64,000 bases of DNA from an uncultured Mediterraneibacter sp. Lineage in GTDB: Bacteria > Bacillota > Clostridia > Lachnospirales > Lachnospiraceae. Shown in pieces: positions 39,040 to 48,892 of this stretch (the stretch's first letter is position 1; every line of letters begins with the position of its first letter). The stretch lies in NCBI RefSeq assembly GCF_934309415.1, contig NZ_CAKRDI010000004.1, positions 88,759 to 152,758 on the forward strand. Direction: 5' to 3'. The notes under the pieces were generated by a model, which did not search any database, was not told where the DNA came from, and saw nothing but the letters and a program-made list of their open reading frames with translations. A program made the position numbers and the translations under genes.

Positions 39040-39071
39040 CTGTAAGATTGAAAAACTGGAGATTTAAAATG

Positions 39072-39120
39072 AAAACCTTGTCTGTTGTGGAGTTATATTT
39101 TGCAACAGATAAGGTTTTTA
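39072..39120 (+). terminator. Hairpin after the AAA-ATPase fragment
   Basis: AAAACCTTGTCTGTTG pairs with CAACAGATAAGGTTTTT with one mismatch, and a T-run follows. Confidence 0.75.
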
Positions 39121-39137
39121 CTGATAAGAATAGCATT

Positions 39138-39280
39138 GTTACTGTTCACTCCCATGTCAATCACTTTGCTGATTGGCATGGAGGATGCACATATTGTTTT
39201 GAATGTATCTCGCCCATCGCCAAAGGCGATTCTAAATGGCGAGATACGTTACTGTTTACAGCTATGCTGTGAACAGTAAC
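39138..39280 (-). repeat. Family A repeat, full copy 5
   Basis: 143 bp, reverse orientation. Hairpin 3 is CCATGTCAATCA with TGATTGGCATGG (one G-T pair), hairpin 2 inner stem CGCCAAAGGCG, hairpin 1 GTTACTGTTTACAGC...GTGAACAGTAAC. It separates the AAA fragment from secA. Confidence 0.9.
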
Positions 39281-39419
39281 ATTGCATTTCCTCCTAAATG
39301 TTAACAGTATATGAACTTATTGAATTCCCCTCCGGTTAGTGATAAAATGGAAAACAGAGTGGCGTCGATTATGCTATTTGATGTCAAATCAGATTCAGAT
39401 AAGGAGTAAATTGCGGAAT

Positions 39420-41996
39420 ATGAATATTATAGAAAAGATTTTCGGAACCCACAGTGAGAATGAGCTGAAGAGGATTTATCCGATCGTAGACCGAATTGAA
39501 GCACTGGGGCCGGAGATGGAGGCGCTGTCTGATGAAGAACTTCGTGGAAAAACGAAAGAATTCAAAGAGCGTCTGAAAGAAGGAGAGACACTGGATGATA
39601 TCCTTCCAGAGGCATATGCAGTTGTCCGTGAAGGTGCATACAGAAGCCTTGGTATGCGTCATTACAGAGTGCAGCTGATCGGTGGTATCATTCTTCACCA
39701 GGGACGAATCGCAGAGATGAGAACCGGTGAAGGTAAGACACTGGTATCTACACTTCCGGCATACTTAAATGCCCTGGAAGGTAAGGGAGTTCATATCGTT
39801 ACAGTCAATGACTATCTGGCAAAACGTGATGCAGAGTGGATGGGAAAAGTTCACGAATTCCTCGGACTGACTGTTGGTGTGGTTCTCAACAGTATGGAAA
39901 ATGAAGAGAGACGTGCAGCTTATAACTGCGATATCACTTATGTGACAAATAACGAACTCGGATTTGATTACCTGCGTGACAACATGGTCATTTACAAAGA
40001 ACAGCTTGTACAGAGAGGACTGCATTTCGCAGTTATCGATGAGGTTGACTCTGTATTGATCGATGAGGCACGTACACCGCTGATCATTTCCGGACAGAGC
40101 GGCAAATCCACTGCGCTGTACGAGGCATGTGACGTACTTGCCCGTCAGCTGGAACGTGGAGAAGCCAGCGGTGAATTCTCCAAGATGAACGCCATCATGG
40201 GTGAAGAGATTGAAGAAACCGGTGATTTCATTGTTAACGAAAAAGAAAAGACAGTCAACCTGACAGAAGATGGTGTGAAGAAAGTAGAGAAATTCTTCCA
40301 TATCGCGAACCTGGCGGATCCGGAGAATCTGGAGATCCAGCACAATATCATCCTTGCGCTTCGTGCACACAATCTGATGTTCCGCGATCAGGATTACGTG
40401 GTAACACCGGAAGGCGAAGTTATGATCGTCGATGAATTTACAGGACGTATCATGCCGGGACGCCGCTATTCCGACGGTCTGCATCAGGCAATCGAGGCAA
40501 AGGAACATGTAAAAGTCAGAAGAGAGAGTAAGACACTGGCTACAATTACATTCCAGAACTTGTTCAATAAATATGACAAGAAGAGTGGTATGACAGGTAC
40601 AGCTCTGACAGAAGAGAAAGAGTTCCGTGATATTTACGGAATGGACGTTGTTGAGATCCCGACAAACAAACCGGTACAGAGAAAAGACCTGGATGATGCA
40701 GTATATAAGACAAAAGAGGAAAAATACAAAGCAGTTGTTGAGGCAGTAAAAGAAGCTCATGCAACAGGACAGCCAGTCCTGGTGGGTACAATCACAATCG
40801 AAGTTTCTGAATTGCTGAGCAAGATGCTGAAAAAAGAAGGAATCAAGCATAACGTACTGAATGCAAAATATCATGAGATGGAAGCAGAGATTGTAGCAGA
40901 TGCAGGACAGCACGGAGCAGTTACGATTGCAACGAACATGGCAGGTCGTGGTACAGATATCAAGCTGGATGATGATGCAAGAGAAGCAGGCGGCCTGAAG
41001 ATCATCGGTACAGAGCGTCATGAGTCCCGCCGTATCGACAATCAGCTGCGTGGTCGTTCCGGACGTCAGGGAGATCCGGGAGAATCCCGTTTCTACATTT
41101 CTCTGGAAGATGACCTGATGCGTCTGTTCGGTTCTGAAAAACTGATGAGTGTATTTAATACACTTGGTGTGGAAGATGGCGAGCAGATCGAGCATAAGAT
41201 GCTTTCCAGTGCGATTGAGAAAGCGCAGAAGAAGATTGAGAGCAACAACTTTGGAATCCGTAAAAACCTGTTGGAATATGACCAGGTCATGAACGAGCAG
41301 AGAGAAATCATTTACGGAGAGAGACGCCGTGTACTTGACGGAGAGAGTATGCGTGATACGGTTTACAATATGATCACAGAATATGTGGAGAATATGACAG
41401 ACCGTTTTGCATCTACAGAGACAGATCCGGAAGAGTGGGATATTACAGGTCTGGATATCAATCTCCGCAATACAATCCCGATGCTGCAGCTTCCGACTGA
41501 AAAAGAGTGTCAGGATATGAGCCAGAAAGAACTGAAACATCTCCTGAAAGAGCGTGCTGTAAAAGCGTACGAGAACAAAGAAGCAGAGTTCCCGGAGCCG
41601 GAACAGCTGCGAGAAGTAGAGCGTGTCGTACTGCTGAAAGTCATTGATGCAAGATGGATGGATCATATCGATGATATGGATCAGCTCCGTCAGGGAATCG
41701 GACTTCAGGCTTATGGACAGAGAGATCCGCTTGTAGAATACAAGATGATGGGATATGATATGTTCGGCGAGATGACAAATTCTATCGCCGAGACAACAAT
41801 CCGTACACTGTTCCACGTAAATGTAGAACAGAAAGTGGAGAGAGAAGAAGTAGCGAAGGTGACAGGCACAAACAAAGATGAGAGTGCCGGACGTGCGCCA
41901 AAGAAACGCGAAGAAAAGAAAATCTATCCAAATGATCCATGCCCGTGTGGAAGCGGTAAGAAATACAAACAGTGCTGTGGACGCAAGGTAAAATGA
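39420..41996 (+). CDS. secA: Protein translocase ATPase SecA
   Basis: Motor of the Sec export pathway; 858 residues from ATG 39420. NBD1 has Walker [10 protein letters not shown] and the DEAD-type Walker [16 protein letters not shown]. The preprotein cross-linking domain follows. NBD2 has [13 protein letters not shown], then [13 protein letters not shown] and [17 protein letters not shown]. The helical scaffold and two-helix finger come next, and the C-terminal zinc tail is [23 protein letters not shown] is 13 bases upstream of the ATG; an in-frame TTG at 39411 is an alternative start. Beginning [20 protein letters not shown] fits SecA proteins. prfB follows 37 bases later. Confidence 0.97.
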   Translation: MNIIEKIFGTHSENELKRIYPIVDRIEALGPEMEALSDEELRGKTKEFKERLKEGETLDDILPEAYAVVREGAYRSLGMRHYRVQLIGGIILHQGRIAEMRTGEGKTLVSTLPAYLNALEGKGVHIVTVNDYLAKRDAEWMGKVHEFLGLTVGVVLNSMENEERRAAYNCDITYVTNNELGFDYLRDNMVIYKEQLVQRGLHFAVIDEVDSVLIDEARTPLIISGQSGKSTALYEACDVLARQLERGEASGEFSKMNAIMGEEIEETGDFIVNEKEKTVNLTEDGVKKVEKFFHIANLADPENLEIQHNIILALRAHNLMFRDQDYVVTPEGEVMIVDEFTGRIMPGRRYSDGLHQAIEAKEHVKVRRESKTLATITFQNLFNKYDKKSGMTGTALTEEKEFRDIYGMDVVEIPTNKPVQRKDLDDAVYKTKEEKYKAVVEAVKEAHATGQPVLVGTITIEVSELLSKMLKKEGIKHNVLNAKYHEMEAEIVADAGQHGAVTIATNMAGRGTDIKLDDDAREAGGLKIIGTERHESRRIDNQLRGRSGRQGDPGESRFYISLEDDLMRLFGSEKLMSVFNTLGVEDGEQIEHKMLSSAIEKAQKKIESNNFGIRKNLLEYDQVMNEQREIIYGERRRVLDGESMRDTVYNMITEYVENMTDRFASTETDPEEWDITGLDINLRNTIPMLQLPTEKECQDMSQKELKHLLKERAVKAYENKEAEFPEPEQLREVERVVLLKVIDARWMDHIDDMDQLRQGIGLQAYGQRDPLVEYKMMGYDMFGEMTNSIAETTIRTLFHVNVEQKVEREEVAKVTGTNKDESAGRAPKKREEKKIYPNDPCPCGSGKKYKQCCGRKVK

Positions 41997-42033
41997 TTTT
42001 ATGAAATATTAAGATATGAAAGAGGTGATTAAG

Positions 42034-43162
42034 GTGGTTTTATTAGATGAATTAAAGTCAAAATTAATGGCATATGAAGAACCGCTGAAAGATTTGAGGG
42101 ATTCACTTTGACATCGCTTCAAAGAAGCTGAGGATCGAAGAACTTGAAAAAAGACTGGAAGAGCCGGGATTCTGGGATGACCCGGAGACTTCCCAGCAGG
42201 TCATGAAGGAATTAAGAGGACTTCAGGACTCTGTAAAAGAGATTGAGCAGCTGTTTGCCAGCCATGAAGATATGCTTCTTCTCATTGAGATGAGCGCAGG
42301 GGAAGAGGACGAGCAGGAAACAGCAGAAGAAATTGAGGAAGAGTTACAACAGTTTGAAGAAAAGTTCGAAGAACTGCGGATCAGTACTCTTCTGATCGGC
42401 CCGTATGACCGTGACAATGCAATCGTTACATTACATGCAGGTGCCGGTGGAACTGAGTCCATGGACTGGACCGGGATGCTTTATCGTATGTACAGCCGCT
42501 GGGCTGAGAAGAAAGGGTATGACGTAGAAGTACTGGATTACCTGGAAGGCGATGTGGCAGGAATCAAAGGTGTTACTTTTGAGGTGAAAGGCGAGAATGC
42601 TTACGGCTATCTCCGATCTGAAAAAGGGGTGCACCGCCTGGTTCGTATTTCACCGTTCAATGCAGCAGGAAAAAGACAGACTTCGTTTGCTTCCTGTGAT
42701 GTGATTCCGGACATTGAAGAGGACATTGATGTAGAGATCAATGATGATGATATCCGTGTAGATACTTACCGTTCCAGTGGAGCCGGTGGTCAGCACATCA
42801 ATAAGACATCGTCTGCGATCCGAATCACGCATCTCCCGACGGGAATTGTGGTTCAGTGTCAGAATGAACGTTCACAGCATATGAACAAAGACAAAGCGAT
42901 GCAGATGCTGAAATCCAAACTGTATCTTCTCAAACAGCAGGAGCAGGCTGAGAAGATGTCAGATATCCGAGGAGAAGTCCGGGATATCAATTTTGGAAAT
43001 CAGATCAGATCATACGTTATGCAGCCATATACTATGGTAAAAGATCACAGGACAAATGCAGAAATCAGCAATGTAGGCGCTGTAATGGACGGAAATATTG
43101 ATCCATTTATCAACGCATACCTGAGTATGGATGCAGAGGCACAGAAAGGAAAGAGAGAATGA
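42034..43162 (+). CDS. prfB: Peptide chain release factor 2, with programmed +1 frameshift
   Basis: Ends translation at UGA and UAA; about 375 residues after frameshift. The first 25 codons run from GTG 42034 (after GAGGTG) to CTT at 42106-42108, then an in-frame TGA at 42109-42111. Skipping one base at CTTTGAC continues as DIASKKLRIEELEKRL in the second frame. A GAGGG stands just upstream as the internal Shine-Dalgarno stimulator. This is the classic RF2 autoregulation: when RF2 is scarce the ribosome shifts. The main frame carries the SPF stop-codon-reading tripeptide in VRISPFNAAG and the catalytic GGQ in SSGAGGQHINKTS. The stop overlaps the hom start by four bases. Confidence 0.96.
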
Positions 43163-44376
43163 TAAACGTAGCAGTTATGGGATACGGCACGGTCGGCTCA
43201 GGAGTTGTGGAAGTAATCCGCACAAATCAGGAACTGATCAATGAGAGATCCGGAGATGAAATCAATGTAAAATATGTACTGGATCTCAGAGAATTTCCAG
43301 GAGATCCTGTAGAAAAGATTCTGGTGCATGATTTTGAGACAATTGTAAATGACCCGGAAGTCAATATTGTTGTAGAGACTATGGGAGGTATTGAGCCGGC
43401 CTATACATTTGTAAAGCGCTGCCTTGAAGCAGGGAAATGTGTGGCAACGTCTAATAAGGCGCTGGTCGCAAAACATGGTGCAGAACTTCTTGATATTGCA
43501 AAAGAGAAAAATATCAACTTTATGTTTGAGGCAAGTGTAGGCGGCGGCATTCCGATCATCCGTGCGTTGAATTCTTCTCTGACAGCAGACAGAATCGATG
43601 AAGTGACAGGAATTTTAAATGGAACAACAAACTACATGATGACAAAGATGTTCTTTGAGGGTGCAGACTATGCAGAAGTACTCAAAGAAGCACAGGATAT
43701 GGGATATGCTGAGCGTAATCCGGAGGCGGATGTGGAAGGACACGATGCCTGCAGAAAAATTGCGATCCTGACTTCCCTGATCGCTGGACGTCATGTAGAT
43801 TTCGAGACGATCCATACAGAAGGAATCACTAAGATCACAGCAGAGGATATGAAGTATGCGAAGAAGATGAATATGGCGATCAAGCTTCTTGCAACAAGCA
43901 AGAGAGTTGGAGACACATTCAGTGCGATCGTTGCACCGATGCTTCTTTCCAAAAGTCATCCGCTGTGCAATGTAAATGATGTATTTAATGCAGTCTTTGT
44001 ACGCGGAAATATGCTTGGTGATGCAATGTTCTACGGAAGTGGAGCAGGAAAGCTTCCAACAGCAAGTGCGGTTGTAGGTGATGTGGTAGATGCGGCAAAA
44101 CATCTTCACAGAAATGTAATCATGAAATGGGATGGCGAACTGCTGAATCTTGTTCCAAATGCAGAGGCCAAGAGACGCTTCTTTGTCAGAATCCAGGGAC
44201 AGAATGACGATGTGAAACAGCGTGTAACCGAAGTGTTTGGTCAGGTTGAGATGGTTATGACAGACGAACTGGAAGACGAATTCGGTTTCATTACAGGAGT
44301 TATGTCAGAGGGAGAGTATGCGGAAAAAGCTGCAAAATTCCCGGAGATGATTCACATGATCCGTATGGCAGAATAA
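43159..44376 (+). CDS. hom: Homoserine dehydrogenase
   Basis: NAD(P)H-dependent reduction of aspartate semialdehyde to homoserine for threonine and methionine synthesis; 405 residues. The N-terminal Rossmann domain starts with GYGTVGSGVVEVI. The catalytic domain has ASVGGGIPIIRALNSSL, GILNGTTNYMMTKM and EADVEGHDACRKIAIL with the substrate-binding Glu and catalytic Lys. A C-terminal ACT domain (RFFVRIQGQNDDVKQRV) is expected to give threonine feedback. ATG overlaps the prfB stop (ATGA), so translation is coupled. A strong terminator follows. The prfB-hom pairing looks positional, not functional. Confidence 0.96.
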   Translation: MINVAVMGYGTVGSGVVEVIRTNQELINERSGDEINVKYVLDLREFPGDPVEKILVHDFETIVNDPEVNIVVETMGGIEPAYTFVKRCLEAGKCVATSNKALVAKHGAELLDIAKEKNINFMFEASVGGGIPIIRALNSSLTADRIDEVTGILNGTTNYMMTKMFFEGADYAEVLKEAQDMGYAERNPEADVEGHDACRKIAILTSLIAGRHVDFETIHTEGITKITAEDMKYAKKMNMAIKLLATSKRVGDTFSAIVAPMLLSKSHPLCNVNDVFNAVFVRGNMLGDAMFYGSGAGKLPTASAVVGDVVDAAKHLHRNVIMKWDGELLNLVPNAEAKRRFFVRIQGQNDDVKQRVTEVFGQVEMVMTDELEDEFGFITGVMSEGEYAEKAAKFPEMIHMIRMAE

Positions 44377-44396
44377 GAAAAGAGATTTAGGATATA

Positions 44397-44463
44397 AAAA
44401 CAGGACTTTGATAAACCATGATGAGAGTTAGAGTGTGTCTGAAAAATCAAAGTCCTGTTTTTT
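44397..44463 (+). terminator. hom terminator with a family B repeat end in its loop
   Basis: AAACAGGACTTTGAT pairs with ATCAAAGTCCTGTTTTTT. The loop contains TTAGAGTGTGTCTGAAAAATC, an intact family B end, whose last bases form part of the right stem arm. Confidence 0.85.
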
Positions 44464-44617
44464 ATGTTAAAGAATAATCTATGTAATGTATTGATCTGCA
44501 CCTGAAAATGCTGACTGTAAGATCCATAGCACGAAATGTGGCGTACAGATTACAGGAATAAGTTTCAGACAGAATCAGGTATAAATTGTAACAAATGCAA
44601 TTTTGTGTCTGAGAGAA

Positions 44618-45028
44618 TTATTCATCAGGCAGAGTATTGCTGTCTTCCGGCAATCCAAGAATTTTCTGCGTAAGTTTTCTTTCTTCCTCACTGGCATCGC
44701 GGAATCGGAGGAGAAGTTCTGTTTCTTCTTCTGTAAGGAAGAGCGTATCACCGCTTGTCATGATAATTCCCGGACGATAAGGTCTTTTTTCTTCTCTGAT
44801 CGCACCATTGATGTTACATGGCTGTGTCAGAAGCTGCTCCAGAGGGATGCCGTAGATCTCAGACAGTTTCGTCAGCATATGAATGTTAGGATCCCGTTTT
44901 CCATGCTCATAATAAGAGTATGCCTGATGCGTAATATTCAGTTTTTTACCAAGTTGTTTCTGTGTATAATTATGATCTTTTCTCAGCCTGAGCAGATTTT
45001 TAGCAAGTTGAATATTTGCCACTGTCAT
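44618..45028 (-). CDS. XRE-family transcriptional regulator
   Basis: A 136-residue DNA-binding regulator. The N-terminal helix-turn-helix (~5-62) reads LAKNLLRLRKDHNYTQKQLG and then NITHQAYSYYEHGKRDPN, the Cro/C1 pattern. The C-terminal ~60 residues are an unknown domain rich in charged residues (LTEEETELLLRFRDASEEER), which often mediates dimer formation. The target is not evident. The ATG at 45028 lies two bases after GGAG; the GTG at 45022 has better spacing (eight bases) and may be the true start. It converges with hom and is divergent from nothing; repeats fill the gap upstream. Confidence 0.85.
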   Translation of the reverse strand: MTVANIQLAKNLLRLRKDHNYTQKQLGKKLNITHQAYSYYEHGKRDPNIHMLTKLSEIYGIPLEQLLTQPCNINGAIREEKRPYRPGIIMTSGDTLFLTEEETELLLRFRDASEEERKLTQKILGLPEDSNTLPDE

Positions 45029-45126
45029 ATCTCCTTTTACAAAAATTGCCAAAAACTTCCTTTTATTATATCAATTTTTTAAATGGAGACATTGAAATGC
45101 AACAGAATATAGAAAAATAATAAAAT

Positions 45127-45396
45127 TCAAATAACTGTTGCAAAATTTAAAAAGACATTTTCAAACATGCTCTAACATGCGCTTTATAAATAACTGTCTA
45201 AAATCAGCAGGCTAGAGTGTGTCTGAAAAATCATTCCTGCAATCTACATGCCCCACTTTACGGTATATTTTGCCTTCATTCGGTTGACGTAGCCCGCTAC
45301 GCCGCCCTCATTCAGACAAAATCTCCCATAAATTGTGACATATATCTTGCAGAAAGCATTTTTAAGACACACTCTAGTGTGCAACAGTTATTTTGG
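45127..45396. repeat. Nested repeat: family C-like ends enclosing family B copies
   Basis: CAAATAACTGTTGCA at ~45127-45141 and TGCAACAGTTATTTTGG at ~45380-45396 form an inverted pair. Between them lie a degraded family B right end (GACATTTTCAAACATGCTCTAAC, 45154-45176) and the full family B copy at 45212-45377. The right-hand end overlaps the last codons and the TAA stop of the CYTH gene. Confidence 0.55.
45212..45377 (+). repeat. Family B repeat, full copy
   Basis: 166 bp. Ends CTAGAGTGTGTCTGAAAAAT and GCATTTTTAAGACACACTCTAG are inverted repeats. The interior folds into a second long hairpin: ATTTTGcCTTCATTCGG...CGTAGCccGCTACG...CCTCATTCAGACAAAAT. No reading frame of note. The sequence agrees closely with the copy at 57832-57997, which is in the opposite orientation. 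Confidence 0.88.
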
Positions 45397-45873
45397 AAAA
45401 GTGGCACTTAAAGTACTGTTGTGGTATCTGGATGAGTTGGTAACCTCCTCATCCAGCCATTCAGGCGGGCAGTAGGAAGTGGCAGATGTTTCATCTGGGA
45501 ATTCAATTTCTGCCAGTACCAGAGGCGCAAGATCTCCGTGGAAAAGATCCAGTTCCAGATATAAAGCGTCTGAAAAAATGTCAGCTTCAAGCTCAGCCAG
45601 TGGAATTACATAACGTGTTTTAGTGATCAGTCTTCCGTCTATTTTTTCCTTCAAATGCAGATATCCATCTTCTGTGAGCGGAAGATTATATTCTTCGCGG
45701 ATCATCAGCCCTTTGGATTTATAAGTGAGAAAGTACTGATCTGCATCTTTTCGGATCCGTACAACAGGTTCTGTGCACAGATATCCCTGCTCCAGTTCTC
45801 GATGCGGATAGTCTTCCGGGTGGAATGGTAAAGCATTCAGATCTTTGATTAAAAATTTACGTTCAATTTCCAT
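45388..45873 (-). CDS. CYTH-domain protein (triphosphate tunnel metalloenzyme fold)
   Basis: A 161-residue CYTH-fold protein. It opens with the hallmark MEIERKFLIKDL (the ExExK motif). Further charged strands follow in order: VRIRKDADQYFLTYKSKG, REEYNLPLTEDGYL, KTRYVIPLAELEADIFSD, LELDLFHGDL and LAEIEFPDE. These residues line the tunnel that binds metal and triphosphate. Bacterial members act as tripolyphosphatases, thiamine triphosphatases or adenylate cyclases; the activity here is unknown. ATG at 45873 follows AAAGGAGAAC. Its final codons (TTT CCA AAA TAA) lie in a repeat end shared with lon. Confidence 0.88.
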   Translation of the reverse strand: MEIERKFLIKDLNALPFHPEDYPHRELEQGYLCTEPVVRIRKDADQYFLTYKSKGLMIREEYNLPLTEDGYLHLKEKIDGRLITKTRYVIPLAELEADIFSDALYLELDLFHGDLAPLVLAEIEFPDETSATSYCPPEWLDEEVTNSSRYHNSTLSATFPK

Positions 45874-45902
45874 GTGAGTTCTCCTTTTACATACAAATAG
45901 AT

Positions 45903-45966
45903 TTCAAGCCAAAACGTGCATTCTTATGGGAATGCGCAAAAAACATCTTTCAGACACGCACTGAAG
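45903..45966. repeat. Mixed relics of family A and family B
   Basis: TTCAAGCCAAAACGTGCATTC matches the family A linker, and CATCTTTCAGACACGCACTGAAG matches a family B end. Both are short and degraded. Confidence 0.4.
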
Positions 45967-46126
45967 CTTGAAAAATAATAACACTAAATCAATGATAGTA
46001 TACAAAGAAAAGAATGTAAACCATTGCAATTAAGTTTTGGATTTGATAAACTGAAAAACAAGTGAAAATAATGGCGTGAAACAATCAGTAACAAATTAAA
46101 ATAGCAGACAGCAGGAGGATGGAAGA

Positions 46127-46678
46127 GTGAAAAAAGCGTGTGTATTTCTGGCAGATGGATTTGAGGAAATTGAAGGACTGACGGTGGTAGATGTGCTTCG
46201 AAGGGCAGGAGTGGATGTCAAAACTGTTTCTGTGATGAATACAAAGAGGATTGAAGGTTCTCACGGAATCATCCTGGAAGCAGATGAACAGTTTGAAGAG
46301 GCAGAGATGGAAGATGTGGATTTACTTGTTCTTCCGGGCGGACTTCCGGGAACATGGCACCTGAGAGATCACAAAGGTCTGACAGAACTGATTCGAAGTT
46401 TTGATAAAAAAGAGAAACGGATTGCAGCCATCTGCGCAGCACCAAGCGTTTTTGGAGGTATGGGATTGCTGAAGGGAAGAAAAGCATGCTCTTATCCATC
46501 CATGGAAGATCAGCTGGATGGTGCAGAAGTTGTTCATACTCCATTTGTGACAGACGGGCATATCACGACCGGAAGAGGCATGGGAGCTGCACTGCCATTT
46601 GCACTGGAACTGACAGCATTGCTGTGTGGCAAAGAGAAAGCAGACGAGATTGCTGAGTCGATTGTTTATGTGGGCTGA
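46127..46678 (+). CDS. DJ-1/PfpI family protein
   Basis: A 183-residue member of the DJ-1/ThiJ/PfpI superfamily. It begins MKKACVFLADGFEEIEGLTV, with the conserved Glu in GFEEIE. The nucleophile elbow is AAICAAPSVFGGMG, with the reactive Cys followed by A-A-P. LVLPGGLPGTWHL and HITTGRGMGAALPFALEL complete the DJ-1 subgroup pattern. Proposed roles in the family include glyoxalase, deglycase or redox chaperone activity; none can be chosen. The start is GTG at 46127 after GCAGGAGGATGGAAGA. Monocistronic. Confidence 0.92.
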   Translation: MKKACVFLADGFEEIEGLTVVDVLRRAGVDVKTVSVMNTKRIEGSHGIILEADEQFEEAEMEDVDLLVLPGGLPGTWHLRDHKGLTELIRSFDKKEKRIAAICAAPSVFGGMGLLKGRKACSYPSMEDQLDGAEVVHTPFVTDGHITTGRGMGAALPFALELTALLCGKEKADEIAESIVYVG

Positions 46679-46802
46679 ATTACAGATCTTCGTCAGAGCA
46701 TGAATGACAGTTAGAAAATAGAAAATATCATAGAATCAGATCAGAAATATAAAAAAACAAAAGAAAAATGCATGAAACATTTGTGAAACAGAGAAAAAAC
46801 AC

Positions 46803-46831
46803 TGGAAAAATGAGGGGTTGTGTGCTATACT
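46803..46831 (+). promoter_or_regulatory. Promoter of tig
   Basis: TGGAAA at 46803-46808 and TATACT at 46826-46831, spacer 17 bases, with an extended -10 (TGC before TATACT). About 90 bases of leader precede the tig start. Confidence 0.6.
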
Positions 46832-46927
46832 GTTTCAATGACTGCGAATGTGTGTCTTATCGAAGGTACAAGAATTGTAGGAATACTTTCAGATAAGTAA
46901 TAATTTGCTTAATCAAGGAGGAAGAAA

Positions 46928-48217
46928 ATGAGTTTACAGGTAGAAAAGTTAGAACATAATATGGCAAAGCTGACAATTGAAGTTTCAGCAGAGGAAGTGG
47001 AGAAAGCACTTCAGGCAGCTTACTTAAAGCAGCGTGGAAAAATCGCCCTTCCAGGATTCCGTAAAGGAAAAGTTCCGCGTCAGATGATCGAAAAGATGTA
47101 CGGACCGGAAGTGTTCTATGATGAAGCAGCAAATCATATGATTTCTGAAGCATATGGAAAAGCTTATGATGAGTGTGAGCTTGAGATCGTATCCCAGCCG
47201 TCAATCGACATTGTACAGCTTGAGAAGGGAAAAGATTTTATCTTTACAGCAGAAGTTGCAGTTAAACCGGAAGTAAAACTCGGTGAATATAAAGGACTGA
47301 AAGTGGATAAGACTTCTACAAGAGTAACACAGAAAGAAGTTGACGAAGAGATCCAGAAAGAGCGTGAGCGCAACGCAAGAACAGTTGAAGTTACAGACAG
47401 AGCTGTTGAGGACAAAGATGAAGTAACTCTTGATTTCGAAGGATTTGTTGACGGAGAAGCTTTCGAAGGCGGAAAAGGTGAGAATTACCCGCTGACAATC
47501 GGTTCCGGATCATTCATCCCGGGATTCGAAGAGCAGCTGATCGGCGCTGAGATCGACAAAGAGACAGAAGTAAAAGTTACATTCCCGGAAGACTACCACG
47601 CAAAAGATCTTGCCGGAAAAGAAGCTGTTTTCAAATGCACAGTACATGCAATCAAAGCAAAAGAGCTTCCGGAGCTTGATGATGAGTTCGCTTCTGATGT
47701 ATCTGAGAAAGCAGAGACAATGGATGCTTACAGAGCAGAAGTAAAAGCGAACATCAAAGCACGTAAAGAGCGTGAAGGAAAAGAGAAGAAAGAGAACCAG
47801 GCTGTAGAGCAGGCTGTAGCTAACGCTGAGATGGATATCCCGGAAGCTATGATCGATCTGCAGGCAAAACAGCAGGCTGATGATTTCGCACGTCGTATCA
47901 TGCAGCAGGGAATGAGCGTTGAGCAGTACTTCCAGTTCACAGGTCTTACAGAAGAGAAGATGATGGAAGAACTGAAGCCACAGGCTGAGAAACGTATCAG
48001 AACAAGACTGGTTCTTGAAGCAGTAGTTGCAGCAGAGAACATCGAAGTATCTGACGAGCGTCTTGATGAAGAGCTTCAGAAGATGGCTGATTCTTACCAG
48101 ATGGAAGTTGAGAAACTCAAAGAATTCATGGGCGAGAATGAGAAGAAACAGATGAAAGAGGACATTGCAGTACAGGATGCAGTTACTCTGATCACAGATG
48201 CAGCAGTAGAAGGCTAA
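46928..48217 (+). CDS. tig: Trigger factor
   Basis: Ribosome-bound chaperone and peptidyl-prolyl isomerase; 429 residues. The N-terminal ribosome-binding domain includes the loop PGFRKGKVPRQMIEK (consensus GFRxGKxP). The FKBP-type isomerase domain is at ~150-245 (EDKDEVTLDFEGFVDGEAF, then FIPGFEEQLIGAEI). The C-terminal helical arms (~250-429) are lysine- and glutamate-rich. Codon use is strongly biased, as expected for an abundant protein. ATG follows AAGGAGGAAGAAA. It is followed by a terminator and then clpP-clpX-lon, the usual Firmicutes order. Confidence 0.98.
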   Translation: MSLQVEKLEHNMAKLTIEVSAEEVEKALQAAYLKQRGKIALPGFRKGKVPRQMIEKMYGPEVFYDEAANHMISEAYGKAYDECELEIVSQPSIDIVQLEKGKDFIFTAEVAVKPEVKLGEYKGLKVDKTSTRVTQKEVDEEIQKERERNARTVEVTDRAVEDKDEVTLDFEGFVDGEAFEGGKGENYPLTIGSGSFIPGFEEQLIGAEIDKETEVKVTFPEDYHAKDLAGKEAVFKCTVHAIKAKELPELDDEFASDVSEKAETMDAYRAEVKANIKARKEREGKEKKENQAVEQAVANAEMDIPEAMIDLQAKQQADDFARRIMQQGMSVEQYFQFTGLTEEKMMEELKPQAEKRIRTRLVLEAVVAAENIEVSDERLDEELQKMADSYQMEVEKLKEFMGENEKKQMKEDIAVQDAVTLITDAAVEG

Positions 48218-48228
48218 TTAGATTTCTG

Positions 48229-48257
48229 AAAAGGTGCGCCTGTCAGGTGCACCTTTT
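48229..48257 (+). terminator. Terminator between tig and clpP
   Basis: AAAAGGTGC and GCACCTTTT around GCCTGTCAG. It is 27 bases before clpP, so some read-through may feed clpP. Confidence 0.8.
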
Positions 48258-48284
48258 ATCAGATTTATGAAAGAAGGATAGAAT

Positions 48285-48866
48285 ATGAGTTTAGTACCTT
48301 ACGTCATTGAACAGACAAGCCGAGGAGAGCGTTCTTACGATATTTATTCCAGACTTCTCAAAGAGAGAATCATTTTCCTCGGAGAGGAAGTAAATGATGT
48401 GTCAGCGAGCGTGATCGTAGCACAGCTTTTATTCCTTGAGGCAGATGATCCGGATAAAGATATTCAGTTATACATTAACAGTCCTGGAGGATCTGTTACA
48501 GCAGGTATGGCGATCTATGATACAATGCAGTACATCAAGTGTGATGTATCCACAGTTTGTATCGGTATGGCAGCCAGCATGGGAGCATTCCTTCTTTCCG
48601 GTGGAAAGAAAGGAAAGAGATTTGCTCTTCCGAACGCAGAGATCATGATCCATCAGCCGTCAGGCGGAGCTCAGGGACAGGCAACAGAGATCCAGATTGC
48701 CGCAGAGCATATCCTGCGTACAAAACAGAAATTAAATGAGATCCTGGCAGCGAATACAGGAAAACCGCTCGAAGTGATCAAAGCTGATACAGAGCGTGAT
48801 AATTTTATGTCAGCAGACGAAGCAAAAGAATATGGTCTGATTGACGAAGTAATAGCAAGCCACTAA
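48285..48866 (+). CDS. clpP: ATP-dependent Clp protease proteolytic subunit
   Basis: Serine protease that forms a 14-mer chamber and works with ClpX; 193 residues. The catalytic triad is Ser98 (GMAASMGAF), His123 (MIHQP) and Asp172 (TERDNF). [20 protein letters not shown] is the substrate-binding strand and helix. There is no propeptide beyond a few residues. ATG follows AGAAGGATAGAAT. clpX begins 26 bases after the stop. I saw no CtsR heptad repeat in the short upstream region. Confidence 0.98.
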   Translation: MSLVPYVIEQTSRGERSYDIYSRLLKERIIFLGEEVNDVSASVIVAQLLFLEADDPDKDIQLYINSPGGSVTAGMAIYDTMQYIKCDVSTVCIGMAASMGAFLLSGGKKGKRFALPNAEIMIHQPSGGAQGQATEIQIAAEHILRTKQKLNEILAANTGKPLEVIKADTERDNFMSADEAKEYGLIDEVIASH

Positions 48867-48892
48867 TGGTTTGTGGTATGAGGTGACAGAAT

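Noticed and set aside
39765..41816. Antisense open frame of 683 codons opposite secA
   Set aside because: It is the mirror of a highly biased gene, has no ribosome site, and its composition (rich in Cys, His, Phe) is that of a reverse-strand shadow.
42203..43162. prfB as a shorter gene starting in the second frame
   Set aside because: The RF2 frameshift signal and an N-terminal coding frame with GTG start and GAGGTG site are present upstream.
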